Positions 46,925 through 55,356 of a stretch of DNA of 64,000 nucleotides are shown one piece after another. The notes under the pieces were generated by a model that worked only from the letters and a program-made list of their open reading frames with translations, was not told where the DNA came from and ran no database searches. A program made the translations under genes and the position numbers. This DNA is from Bacillota bacterium (GTDB lineage Bacteria > Bacillota > Clostridia > Christensenellales > Aristaeellaceae): assembly GCA_023421395.1 (NCBI GenBank), contig JAEZTL010000004.1, forward strand, positions 1-64,000, in the 5' to 3' direction. How positions within the stretch are numbered: the first letter of the stretch is position 1; every line of letters begins with the position of its first letter.

Positions 46925-48028
46925 ATGCGCAGGATTAAAACCGCCGTCGTCGGCTGCGGAAAGGTGGGCCATTTTCACGCCCGGTCTTACGCCGCGCTGG
47001 AGGCGAGCGAATTTGTGGGCGCGGTGGGCACAAGGCCCGGCCGCGGCGCGGAATTCGGAAAGGCGTACGGCGTGCCGGGCTTCGACAGCCTGGAGGCGCT
47101 GGTGAAGGCCACCGGCGCGGAAGCTGTCAGCATCTGCACCCCGCACCCGAACCACGCGACGTATGCCGTGGAGGCGGCGCGCCTTGGACTCCACATCGCG
47201 GTGGAAAAGCCGCTGGCCGCGTCGCTTGAGGACAGCCGCGCGATCCTCGGGGCGGCCCGCGCCTCGGGCGTCGTGGGCACCACCATCTGCCAGCGGCGCT
47301 TCTACCGCCCCGCCATGAGGGTGAAAGAGGCCATCGACGACGGAAAGCTGGGCAGGCCCATTCTGGGCACCGTCACCATGCTGGGCTGGCGGGATATGGC
47401 CTACTACCATTCCGATCCCTGGCGCGGCACCTGGAAGGGCGAGGGCGGCGGCGTATTGGTCAACCAGGCCCCGCACCAGCTGGACCTGCTCTTGTGGTAC
47501 ATGGGGGAGGTCCGGGAGGTCTTTGGCATCTGGGACACGCTCAACCACCCCGGTCTGGAGGTGGACGACACCGCCGTCGCCGTGGTCCGCTTCAAAAGCG
47601 GCGCGCTGGGCAACATCGTGGTCAGCAATTCCCAGAACCCGGCGCTGTACGGGAACGTGCACGTGCACGGGGAGAACGGCGCCAGCGTCGGCGTCAAGAC
47701 CGACGGCGGCGCGATGTTCATCGCGGGCGTCTCCGGCATCGCGGAGCCGCCGGTCAACGATTTGTGGACGGTTCCCGGCGAGGAGGACCGTCTGGCGCTC
47801 TGGAACGGGCAGGACGCCGAGTTCTTCCGTTCCATCGACAGCATAGACTACTTTCACCGGGAGCAGCTGCGGGATTTCCTCGGCGCGATTGGGGAGAAGC
47901 GCGCGCCGCTCATCACGCTGGAGGACGGACTGAGGACCGTGGAGCTCTTTACCGCCATCTACCGCTCCACCCGCGACCGCGCCGTCGTGCGCTTTCCGCT
48001 GGAGCCTGATGCCGATTCGAAGGATTAA
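46925..48028 (+). CDS. Gfo/Idh/MocA-family oxidoreductase
   Basis: The 367-residue protein starts with a Rossmann fold (KTAVVGCGKVGHFHARSYAAL) and contains the EKPLA motif (VEKPLAASLEDS) that is diagnostic for this family. The C-terminal beta-sheet half has GGGVLVNQAPHQLDLLLWYMGEV, with the HQ/D site of the active centre. Members oxidise sugars, inositols or sugar acids. It is the last gene of the operon, and a terminator follows 160 nt later. Confidence 0.9.
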   Translation: MRRIKTAVVGCGKVGHFHARSYAALEASEFVGAVGTRPGRGAEFGKAYGVPGFDSLEALVKATGAEAVSICTPHPNHATYAVEAARLGLHIAVEKPLAASLEDSRAILGAARASGVVGTTICQRRFYRPAMRVKEAIDDGKLGRPILGTVTMLGWRDMAYYHSDPWRGTWKGEGGGVLVNQAPHQLDLLLWYMGEVREVFGIWDTLNHPGLEVDDTAVAVVRFKSGALGNIVVSNSQNPALYGNVHVHGENGASVGVKTDGGAMFIAGVSGIAEPPVNDLWTVPGEEDRLALWNGQDAEFFRSIDSIDYFHREQLRDFLGAIGEKRAPLITLEDGLRTVELFTAIYRSTRDRAVVRFPLEPDADSKD

Positions 48029-48190
48029 TGTGTCGTCACGCCGGATCTTTCCGCGCGAGGCTGCGTGCATTCCGCGCATCACAGCGCCGCCGTGCCTCGC
48101 TCCGGCTCCTTGCCCTGATCGAAAATCTCTCGATCCTTTGGGATAATTGCTGTTTTTACTTGGTGTGAAAAGCGCCGGAGCACATGCGAA
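48029..48190. other. Short convergent intergenic region
   Basis: No gene or clear signal was seen in these 162 nt apart from the terminator to the right. Confidence 0.5.
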
Positions 48191-48223
48191 GGCCCCCTGA
48201 AAGCCAAGGGCTTTCAGGGGGCC
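48191..48223. terminator. Bidirectional terminator between the sugar operon and the aldehyde dehydrogenase gene
   Basis: A perfect 15-bp stem (GGCCCCCTGAAAGCC arm) with a 3-nt loop lies between convergent genes and is followed by GCTTTCG on one side and TTCGC on the other. Confidence 0.75.
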
Positions 48224-48237
48224 GCTTTCGTACGCCC

Positions 48238-49731
48238 TCAGCGGATCTGCGTCCAGATGGTCTTGAGTTCCGTATACTGCCGGTTGGCCCAGAGGGACTT
48301 GTCGCGGCCGAAGAATCCGGACTGCTTGAACCCGCCGAAGGGGGTGCCGATGTCGCCCTCCGAATAGCAGTTGACGGAGATGGTGCCCGCGCGGATGCCG
48401 CGGCTCAGCCGGTGCACGGCGTTGACGTCGTTGGACCACACGCTGGCCTGCAGGCCGTAGGGCGTGTCGTTGGCCATTTGGACGGCCTCTTCCAGCGTAT
48501 CAAAGGTGCTGACGCCGAAGACCGGCCCGAAAATCTCCTCACGGTAGAGGGTCATCCCGCTCGTCACCCCGTCGAACACCGCCGGCCTTAAAAAGAGCCC
48601 GCCGGTTTCCTCAAGGATGCGGTGCCCGCCGTAGACCAGCGCCGCGCCCTCCGCGACGCCGGTTTTGATGTAACCCAGCACTTTCTGAAGATGCTTTTCT
48701 TCGATCATCGCGCCGTGGCGGTTCTCCGGGTCCAGCGGGTCGCCCACCTTCCAGCGCGCCACTTCCGCCAGCAGCTTTTCCATGAGCCTGTCCTTGATGT
48801 CCCGGTGGACCAGAATTCTGGAATTGGCGGTGCAGTTCTCGCCCATGTTCCAAAGGGCGGCGGAGACGATCTGCTCCGCGGCGTAAGAGAGGTCCGTCAC
48901 GTCCGGCATGACCACGCAGGGGTTCTTTCCGCCCAACTCCAGCAGCACCCGCTTCAAATTGGATGCGCCCGACTGCGCCAGCAGCTGGCGCCCCACCTCC
49001 GTGGAGCCGGTGAAGGTGATCAGGTCCACATCCGGGTGCAGCGCCAGCGCCGAGCCCACCACGCGCCCGTCCCCGGGCACCACGTTCACCACGCCCTCCG
49101 GAATGCCGGCCTCGAGGGTCAGCTCCGCCAGCTTTAAAAGCGTCAGCGACGTCAGCTTCGCGGGTTTGGCCACCACGCTGTTGCCGGCGGCCAGGATGGG
49201 CGCCAGCTTCCAGGCGGCCATCTGCAGCGGAAAATTCCAGGGGAGCACCGCCGCCACCACGCCGATGGGCTCCCGGACCGCCAGGCTGACCACATCGGGG
49301 CCTGTGGCGGTCACCACGTCTTCCAGTTTGTCCGCGGCTTCGCCGTGCCAGCGGAAGCACGCGGCGGTCTCGGGCACGTCGAGTTCCGCGGTGTCGCGGA
49401 CGGGCTTGCCGCTGTCCATGGACTCCAGCACCGCCAGTTCGTCTCCGCACGCCTCAATCAGTGCGGCGAGGCGCGTCAGCCGCGCCTTGCGCTCCGCCGG
49501 GGAGAGCCCCCGCCACCGCCTGTCCTCAAAGGATTGCCTCGCGGCCGCCACGGCGCGGTTTACGTCCGCCTCGCCGCACAGCGCCACTTCCGCGATGGCG
49601 GCGCCGCTTGCGGGATTTCGGGTCACAAACGTCCCGCCGGAGGCGGAGGGCGTAAACGCCCCGCCGATGAACGCGCCCGTCGGGCAGAAAACCGAGCGGG
49701 CGAGGGAATGGTATTCGTCATGGGTTCGCAT
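48238..49731 (-). CDS. NAD(P)-dependent aldehyde dehydrogenase
   Basis: The 497-residue protein has the classic ALDH signature: LPWNFPLQMAAWKLAPILAAGNSVVAKPAK, FTGSTEVGRQLL, LELGGKNP with the catalytic-region Glu, and catalytic Cys300 in NMGENCTANSR, then EEIFGPVFGV. It is closest to the PuuC and KGSADH type of aldehyde dehydrogenases; the substrate is not determined. The start at 49731 overlaps the end of the serine dehydratase gene by 14 nt, with GGAGG 8 nt upstream. Context offers two substrates: gamma-aminobutyraldehyde-type from polyamines, or a product of the DapA-family lyase. Confidence 0.9.
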   Translation of the reverse strand: MRTHDEYHSLARSVFCPTGAFIGGAFTPSASGGTFVTRNPASGAAIAEVALCGEADVNRAVAAARQSFEDRRWRGLSPAERKARLTRLAALIEACGDELAVLESMDSGKPVRDTAELDVPETAACFRWHGEAADKLEDVVTATGPDVVSLAVREPIGVVAAVLPWNFPLQMAAWKLAPILAAGNSVVAKPAKLTSLTLLKLAELTLEAGIPEGVVNVVPGDGRVVGSALALHPDVDLITFTGSTEVGRQLLAQSGASNLKRVLLELGGKNPCVVMPDVTDLSYAAEQIVSAALWNMGENCTANSRILVHRDIKDRLMEKLLAEVARWKVGDPLDPENRHGAMIEEKHLQKVLGYIKTGVAEGAALVYGGHRILEETGGLFLRPAVFDGVTSGMTLYREEIFGPVFGVSTFDTLEEAVQMANDTPYGLQASVWSNDVNAVHRLSRGIRAGTISVNCYSEGDIGTPFGGFKQSGFFGRDKSLWANRQYTELKTIWTQIR

Positions 49732-51295
49732 CGGATTCGCCTCCTTCTTGGTCAGCCCCGTTCAGCCGCCGGTAAATGGCGCGGGCCGTGGGGGTATCGC
49801 CCAGCCCGCCGAGCGTGCATCGCAGCTGAGGCGGCAGCATTTCGCCCGTCCGGGCCATCGCCCGGATGGTCTCGTCCAGCGGGATCACCTTGTCGTAGCC
49901 CGCCAGCGCCATGTTGGCGCTGGCCAGCGCGTTGGCACCGCCCATCACGTTTTTGCCGAGGCACGGCACCTCCGTGCGGTCCGCCACCGGGTCACAGGCG
50001 AGGCCGGTGATGTTCTGCATCGCGATGGACGCGGCGTCAAGGCAGGTCTCCGCGCCGCCGCCCAGCATTTCCGCCACGCCCGCGGCGGCCATTGAGGAAC
50101 CCGCGCCGCACTCGGCCTGGCAGCCGGCGATCTCCGCGGAGAAGGTGGCCCCCTCCGCGATCAAAACGCCCACCGCGCCCGCCGCCAGCATGCCGCGCAC
50201 CGCGTCGTCTTCCGTCAGCCCCGCCGCGTCGGCCAAACCCAGGATCGTTCCCGGCAGGCAGCCGCAGGCGCCCACCGTGGGTGCGGCGACGATCACCTCC
50301 ATGGCGCTCTTGGCCTCCATGAGGGCGGTGATATAGGGGATGACGGTATCCAGCGCGCCCAGCGGCGCCAGCGCGCCCTGATTTTTTCGCGCCGCGTAAC
50401 CCGCGGCCTGGGGTCCGAGAATGCGATCGGCCCAAGCCGTGCCCCGAAGCCCCCGCCGGATTCCCCCGCGCATGACGCCCACGAGATCCGCCATCTTTTC
50501 CCGGACGGCCTCTTCCGTCATGCCGCTCCGGGCGCTCTCGTAGGCCAGCGCGCAGGCGGAGAGCGAAAGACCGCCTGCGCGGGCATAGGCAAGAAGCTCT
50601 CCGGCGGTGGCGAAGGGCACGCGGCAGCCCGGCGCCGTGGGGGCGGGCAGAACCGGCGCGAGGACGATCACTTCGCCCGCGCCGGGGAGGCGGCGGAGCT
50701 CCTCCAGCGCCCCGGCCTCCGGCGGGCCGGAAAGCCGGATCTGAACGAGCGGCGCGTCCTCCGATACGATCCCGCCGCCCAAGACGGACGCGGCGCGTGA
50801 GCGCGCGGAATCGTCCGCGACGAAGGCCAGCACTTCGTAAAAGTCGCCCGTGACGCTGACCGGATGGCCGTCCAGCCGGAGCATTTCAAACATGCCGCCG
50901 CCTGTGGACACCGCGTCCCAGCGGCGCGTCGCGCCCCGGCCGTCGGCGGCCTCAATCCGGTAGTGGCTGGGATGCGTCGCGCCGTAATTGAGGATTCGGA
51001 AGCGGATGTCGATCCCCTCCCGCGCCGCGATGGCGCAGGCGTCCGCCACCCGTGGGTCCGTCAGCGGGATGCCCAGAAGCCCGCCTGCAAAGCCGAAGTC
51101 CGTGCCGTGGCCCTTGTGGGTCTTGGCCAGGGAGCCGGAGATGTCGAAGTCCACCACCGCGCGGACGGGCCCGTCCGGCAGCGACTGCCGGACGATGCCG
51201 CCGATCCGGTGCGCCGCCGCCACGTGGGAACTGGAGGGGCCCCGCATCACGGGGCCGATCACGTCGTTGAAGAGGCCGGGAGGATGCTTCTGCAT
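49718..51295 (-). CDS. L-serine dehydratase, iron-sulfur type, beta and alpha domains in one chain
   Basis: The 525-residue protein joins the two domains that are separate SdaAB and SdaAA chains in many Firmicutes. The N-terminal part has the signature GPSSSHVAAAHRIGG and THKGHGTD. The C-terminal part holds the cluster cysteines: APTVGACGCLPGT, GCQAECGAGSSMAAAG, and LACDPVADRTEVPC. It turns L-serine to pyruvate and ammonia using a [4Fe-4S] cluster. The start at 51295 follows GGGAGG. It lies between the DapA-family and aldehyde dehydrogenase genes. Confidence 0.93.
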   Translation of the reverse strand: MQKHPPGLFNDVIGPVMRGPSSSHVAAAHRIGGIVRQSLPDGPVRAVVDFDISGSLAKTHKGHGTDFGFAGGLLGIPLTDPRVADACAIAAREGIDIRFRILNYGATHPSHYRIEAADGRGATRRWDAVSTGGGMFEMLRLDGHPVSVTGDFYEVLAFVADDSARSRAASVLGGGIVSEDAPLVQIRLSGPPEAGALEELRRLPGAGEVIVLAPVLPAPTAPGCRVPFATAGELLAYARAGGLSLSACALAYESARSGMTEEAVREKMADLVGVMRGGIRRGLRGTAWADRILGPQAAGYAARKNQGALAPLGALDTVIPYITALMEAKSAMEVIVAAPTVGACGCLPGTILGLADAAGLTEDDAVRGMLAAGAVGVLIAEGATFSAEIAGCQAECGAGSSMAAAGVAEMLGGGAETCLDAASIAMQNITGLACDPVADRTEVPCLGKNVMGGANALASANMALAGYDKVIPLDETIRAMARTGEMLPPQLRCTLGGLGDTPTARAIYRRLNGADQEGGESDANP

Positions 51296-51310
51296 GATTC
51301 GTTCCTCCCG

Positions 51311-52198
51311 TCAGGCCAGAAGGCCCGCTTCCCGCATCATCAAAAGCACGTTCACCTGCTCCCGTTCCGTCAGCGGCTGGCGGGGCAGGCGGCTGGGGCC
51401 GCTGGCGCAGCCCAGCGCTTCCATCATGAACTTGATGGTCTGAATGGCTTTGTAGGGCTGCTCGCAGACGGTATAGAGCGGCAGGTATTTTTCCATCACG
51501 GCACGCGCGCCGGTGTAATCTCCGGCCATCATGCGGTCAAAGAGCTGCTGGGACTGTCCGGGCAGCGCGTTGGCGGTGATGGAAATCCAGCCGGCGCCGC
51601 CCTTTTCCAGGATGTCGCAGGCCAGGTAGTCGCAGCCGCACATCACGTGGAAGTCCGGCGAAGAGAGGCGGCGGATCTCGTCCACGCGCTGAAGCTCGCC
51701 GGTGGCCTCCTTCACGTGGGTGATGTTGGGTTCCACGCTCAGTTCCGCAATGATCTCCGGCGTCAGATCGCTCCCGCAGGAGCCGGGGTTGTTGTACAGC
51801 GCCACGGGGATGGAGACCGATCGCGCCACCGCGCGCATATGCTCCACCAGCTCGGCCTTTGAGGGTTTGAAGTAGTAGGGGGCGATCAAAAGAAGCCCGT
51901 CCGCGCCGCACACCTCCGCGTGCTGCGCGTGAAGGATGGCCTCCCGGGTGGTCTCCGCGGCGCAGCCCACCATGAACCCGCCACGCCCGGCGATCTCCCG
52001 CGCCGCCGCCGCCACCACCGCCTGGCGCTCCTCAAAGGACAGGCTGACGAATTCCCCCGTGCCTCCGCAGACGAGGACGCCTCCGAGCCCCTGCCCGCGA
52101 TACCAGCGGATGTTCCGGACGAGCCCGGCCAGGTCCACGGACTGGTCGTAATTCATCGGCGTAATGGCCGCGCAGTATACCGTATCGATCGTATGCAT
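51311..52198 (-). CDS. DapA-family (class I aldolase) lyase/dehydratase
   Basis: A 295-residue TIM-barrel enzyme with GGTGEFVSLSFEER near residue 45, VALYNNPGSCG, and the Schiff-base lysine Lys163 in THVKEATG. The GGTGEF loop resembles those dehydratases and lyases of the family that act on 2-keto acids rather than DHDPS itself (which usually has GTTGE). Candidates are keto-deoxy sugar-acid dehydratases, the hydroxyproline deaminase, or N-acetylneuraminate lyase. Substrate not resolved. It lies in an operon with an M29 peptidase, a serine dehydratase and an aldehyde dehydrogenase. Confidence 0.85.
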   Translation of the reverse strand: MHTIDTVYCAAITPMNYDQSVDLAGLVRNIRWYRGQGLGGVLVCGGTGEFVSLSFEERQAVVAAAAREIAGRGGFMVGCAAETTREAILHAQHAEVCGADGLLLIAPYYFKPSKAELVEHMRAVARSVSIPVALYNNPGSCGSDLTPEIIAELSVEPNITHVKEATGELQRVDEIRRLSSPDFHVMCGCDYLACDILEKGGAGWISITANALPGQSQQLFDRMMAGDYTGARAVMEKYLPLYTVCEQPYKAIQTIKFMMEALGCASGPSRLPRQPLTEREQVNVLLMMREAGLLA

Positions 52199-52216
52199 GT
52201 CGATTATCCCCTCTTT

Positions 52217-53329
52217 TTACAAAACTGCAGGGTTCAGGCCGCCGAGCGCCTCCGGCAGAAAAAGGCCGTCCTTCTGGACCAGCACGCCGTCAAAGTACAC
52301 TTCGCCGCCGCCGTGGTCCGGGCGCAGGATCGCCACCAGATCCCAGTGGATGGCGCTCCGGTTGCCGTTGTCGGTCAGGTCCAGCGCGTGGCCCAGCGCC
52401 AGATGGACGCTGCCCGCGATCTTTTCGTCAAAGAGCGTCTGCCCGATGGGCGTCAGAAGGTGCGGATTCACGCCGAAGGCGAATTCGCCCGCGAAGCGGG
52501 CCCCCTCGTCGGTGTCCAGAATCCGGTTCAGCGCCTCCGGGTGGCTGGCCTCCGCCCGAACCGCCCGGCCGTTTTCAAACCGGAGGGTCACCCCGTCAAA
52601 GCGCACGCCCTGGTAGGTGGAAGGTACGTTGAAGGCGATGGTGCCGTTCACCGAATCCCGGACGGGCGCGGTATAGACCTCGCCGTCGGGTACGTTGCGC
52701 TCGCCTTTCGAGGACATCTTGGGAATCCCCCGGATTGAGAAACTGAGATCGGTGCCTTCGCGCAGAATGCGGACGCGGTCCGTCCGCTCCATCAGCGCCT
52801 TGAGGCGGTCCATCGCCTCGCCGAGCCGCGCGTAATCCAGGCAGCACACCTTGAAATAGTAGTCCTCGAACCGGCTGAGGGACATGCCCGCGGAAAAGGC
52901 GTAAAAGGGCGTGGGGTAGAGTGCCACGCACCAACGCACAAGGCCCTCGCGCCTCCTTCGATTGACCGGCTGCCCCACGAGCCGCGCGTAAAGCGACAGC
53001 TTTTCACGGGGGACCTCGCCCAGCTCCATCGGGTTATCGGTGGTCACCACGCTGATGGAAGCGTCCATCCCCTCCATGCGCGCGGACTCCCACGCGGCGT
53101 CCACCCGCGCCGCCTCCTCGTCGTAGGAGAGCAGAACCTCTTTTTTCAGCGCGTGGTTCTGGATGTCCAGGTGGGGATAGCCGCCCGCCTCGTAGGCGCA
53201 GCGGATGATTTCCAGGATCAGCGGGTTTTCCGCGCCGGTTGAACTGATGAGAAGGTGCTCGCCCTTTTGCAGCGCCACCGAGTGGTTCACCAGCTGCCGC
53301 GCCAGGAGACAAAGCCGTTCGTCCCGCAT
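52217..53329 (-). CDS. M29-family aminopeptidase
   Basis: The 370-residue protein starts at ATG 53329 after AGGGCGGTGG. It shows the M29 metal site: GTDLSFSIRG, NVPDGEVYTAPVRDSVNG, GEFAFGVNPH, FDEKIAGSVHLALGHAL, and SAIHWDLVA, with Glu, His and Asp ligands. It cleaves N-terminal residues from peptides, and the metal is usually zinc or cobalt. The frame upstream of 53329 runs through the G21-C17 tract, so a longer product would be spurious. It is the first gene after that tract. Confidence 0.9.
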   Translation of the reverse strand: MRDERLCLLARQLVNHSVALQKGEHLLISSTGAENPLILEIIRCAYEAGGYPHLDIQNHALKKEVLLSYDEEAARVDAAWESARMEGMDASISVVTTDNPMELGEVPREKLSLYARLVGQPVNRRRREGLVRWCVALYPTPFYAFSAGMSLSRFEDYYFKVCCLDYARLGEAMDRLKALMERTDRVRILREGTDLSFSIRGIPKMSSKGERNVPDGEVYTAPVRDSVNGTIAFNVPSTYQGVRFDGVTLRFENGRAVRAEASHPEALNRILDTDEGARFAGEFAFGVNPHLLTPIGQTLFDEKIAGSVHLALGHALDLTDNGNRSAIHWDLVAILRPDHGGGEVYFDGVLVQKDGLFLPEALGGLNPAVL

Positions 53330-53361
53330 GCGTCCACCGCCCTTTCGGTTCTCCCGGGGGC

Positions 53362-53399
53362 GGGGGGGGGGGGGGGGGGGGGCCCCCCCCCCCCCCCCC
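53362..53399. repeat. Homopolymer palindrome G21-C17
   Basis: Twenty-one G bases are followed without a break by seventeen C bases, between the M29 peptidase start and the PotD stop. The tract forms a perfect hairpin. It may be an artefact of sequencing or assembly, or a genuinely hypermutable site. Confidence 0.9.
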
Positions 53400-53410
53400 G
53401 CGTTTTTTTC

Positions 53411-53472
53411 GTCTCCCCCCGGCGTTCTTTCGTCTCCCCCCGGCGTCTTTTTGTCTCCCCCGGCGTCTTTTC
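53411..53472. repeat. Three tandem copies of a 21-nt GTCTCCCCCCGGCGTTCTTTC repeat
   Basis: Copies begin at 53411, 53432 and 53453 with small variations (GTCTCCCCCGGCGTCTTTTC). The same unit appears in reverse at 57903-57940. No coding function. Confidence 0.8.
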
Positions 53473-53483
53473 GTTCCTTCCCC

Positions 53484-54566
53484 CTACTGCGCCTGCTTGA
53501 TCTGCATCCACTCGTCCTCGTAGAGATCGGAGTACTGGCTGATGTCGGTAAAGAACTCGCAGCGGTCGATGATGTCCTGGGTGGGGTTGATGGTCGTATC
53601 GGCCTTCTCTTCGTCTGTGTACATGTCGACGACCGCGGCGACGGGGGTGGAATAGTAAATGTACTGCTGATTCTTATAGGCGATGTCGGAGCGGCACATG
53701 AAGTCGATGAACGCCTCGGCGGCCTCGACATTTTTTGAGCCCTTGGGGATGCACATGCCGTCGACCCAGATGTTGGAACCCTCGTCGGGCACCACATAGG
53801 CGAGCTTGTCGTTCTTCTCGATGGCATAGAGCGCGTCGCCGGACCAGGCCACGGCCAGGGCGGCCTCGCCCGCGACCATCATGTCCTTGGTCTCGTCGAC
53901 GTAGTAGGCCTTCACGATGCCGCGCTTCTTCTGGTCGATGAGCACGTCCCGGGCAGCGTCCAACTGGGTCTCATCGGTGGAATTCATGGAATAGCCCAGA
54001 TACTTGAGGCCCACGCCCAGGGTATCGCGCACTGAGTCCATCATGATGACGTTGTTCTTGTACTGATCGTCAAAGAGCGCGCCCCAACTGGTGACGGGGG
54101 CGGAAACCATCCCGGTATTGTAGATGATACCGACGGTCCCCCACATGTAGGCCACGGAATACTTTCCGTCCGGATCATAGGCCGGGGCCTTGATCCAGTT
54201 AAGAAGCCCCACGTAGTTGGGCATCTTGGAGGTGTCGAGCTCCGCGAGCATGTCCTCCTTGATGAGCCGCTCGATGATGTAATCGGAGGGGAAGATGACG
54301 TCGTAGCTGGACGGGCTGGCGGCGAGCTTGGTGTACAGTTCCTCGTTGGTGGTAAAGTTCGTGTAGACGACCTTGATGCCCGTCTCCTCGGTAAACTGAG
54401 TGAGCACGTCCTCGTCGATGTAGTCGTACCAATTGAAGATGGTGAGCGTGGTGCCCGCATAGGGCTTGGAGGCGTCCTTTGCGGCCTCTTGCTTTCCGCA
54501 GCCGGCGGCCCCCGCGACCAGCGCCATGGCGAGGAGGATCAGAATTGCCTTTTTGAGTCTTTTCAT
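53484..54566 (-). CDS. potD: Spermidine/putrescine ABC transporter substrate-binding lipoprotein
   Basis: The 360-residue protein starts at ATG 54566, with GGAAGGGG 7 nt upstream. A lipoprotein signal peptide ends VAGAAGCGKQ. The PotD/PotF features are clear: LTIFNWYDYIDEDVLTQFTEETGIKVVY, DVIFPSDYIIERL, AYMWGTVGIIYN, VAWSGDALYAI and EGSNIWVDGMCIPKGS. It delivers polyamines to PotBC. It is last of the five-gene regulator-potABCD run. Confidence 0.93.
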   Translation of the reverse strand: MKRLKKAILILLAMALVAGAAGCGKQEAAKDASKPYAGTTLTIFNWYDYIDEDVLTQFTEETGIKVVYTNFTTNEELYTKLAASPSSYDVIFPSDYIIERLIKEDMLAELDTSKMPNYVGLLNWIKAPAYDPDGKYSVAYMWGTVGIIYNTGMVSAPVTSWGALFDDQYKNNVIMMDSVRDTLGVGLKYLGYSMNSTDETQLDAARDVLIDQKKRGIVKAYYVDETKDMMVAGEAALAVAWSGDALYAIEKNDKLAYVVPDEGSNIWVDGMCIPKGSKNVEAAEAFIDFMCRSDIAYKNQQYIYYSTPVAAVVDMYTDEEKADTTINPTQDIIDRCEFFTDISQYSDLYEDEWMQIKQAQ

Positions 54567-54585
54567 GGTCATTCCCCTTCCTGTA

Positions 54586-55356
54586 TTATACATTCTCAAG
54601 CGACGAGCGCCGATTGATGATGATAAGAAGCGTCAGGATCACCAGAAACATGAGCGCGGAAAGCGCGTACATGCTGGGCGATACCCCGCGCTTGGCGGAA
54701 CCAAACACGATCATCGAAAGGTTCGAGGCCGTGCCGCCGGTAAAGTAGCTGATGATGAAGTCGTCGATGGACATGGTAAACGAGAGAAGCGCGCCCGTCA
54801 CGATGCCCTGAGAAATCTCCGGAATGATGACCTTCATGATGGCGTTCATGGGCCGCGCGCCCAGATCCAGCGCTGCCTCGTACATGTTCGGGTTCATCTG
54901 CTTGAGCTTGGGCAGAACCGAAAACAATACATACGGCGTGTCGAACACGATGTGCGCCATGGTCATGGTCCAAAATCCCATGGGCAGGTTCACAAATACG
55001 AACAAAAGCATCAGCGAAATGCCCGTCACGATGTCCGGCATGGTCATGGGCAGGTACGACATGTTGATGAGCCAGGCCGCCCAGCCCTTTTTCATGGCGT
55101 GAATGCCGATGGCCGCCGCCGTTCCCAGAACCGTCGAGACGCAGGTGGCGATGGCCGCCACCTCCAAAGTCAGCCGCAGGGCGTCCATGATGGAGCGGTT
55201 GTCGAACAGCTCCGCGTACCACTTCATGGTAAAGCCCGTCCACTGGGCCGAGGACACGGACTTGTTAAAGGACAAAACGATCATCACCGCGATGGGCGCG
55301 TAGAGGAACAGAAGGATCAGCCCCAGGTATGTCCAGCGGAACGCCTTTTTCACCAC
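54586..55356 (-). CDS. potC: Spermidine/putrescine ABC transporter permease
   Basis: The 256-residue protein has six helices and the cytoplasmic loop EAALDLGARPMNAIMKVIIPEI that docks on PotA. The start is GTG at 55356 (alternative GTG 55353), overlapping the potB stop. Followed by potD after 19 nt. Confidence 0.92.
   Translation of the reverse strand: MVKKAFRWTYLGLILLFLYAPIAVMIVLSFNKSVSSAQWTGFTMKWYAELFDNRSIMDALRLTLEVAAIATCVSTVLGTAAAIGIHAMKKGWAAWLINMSYLPMTMPDIVTGISLMLLFVFVNLPMGFWTMTMAHIVFDTPYVLFSVLPKLKQMNPNMYEAALDLGARPMNAIMKVIIPEISQGIVTGALLSFTMSIDDFIISYFTGGTASNLSMIVFGSAKRGVSPSMYALSALMFLVILTLLIIINRRSSLENV

Noticed and set aside
51311..52198. The DapA-family and aldehyde dehydrogenase genes as the oxidative hydroxyproline route
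   Set aside because: That route also needs a hydroxyproline epimerase and a D-hydroxyproline dehydrogenase, and neither is present. The window has the HypD route instead. The pair stays unassigned.
53330..53827. An N-terminal extension of the M29 peptidase across the G/C tract
   Set aside because: It would encode runs of Gly and Pro through the homopolymer and overlap potD on the same strand in another frame. The start at 53329 gives the normal M29 length.
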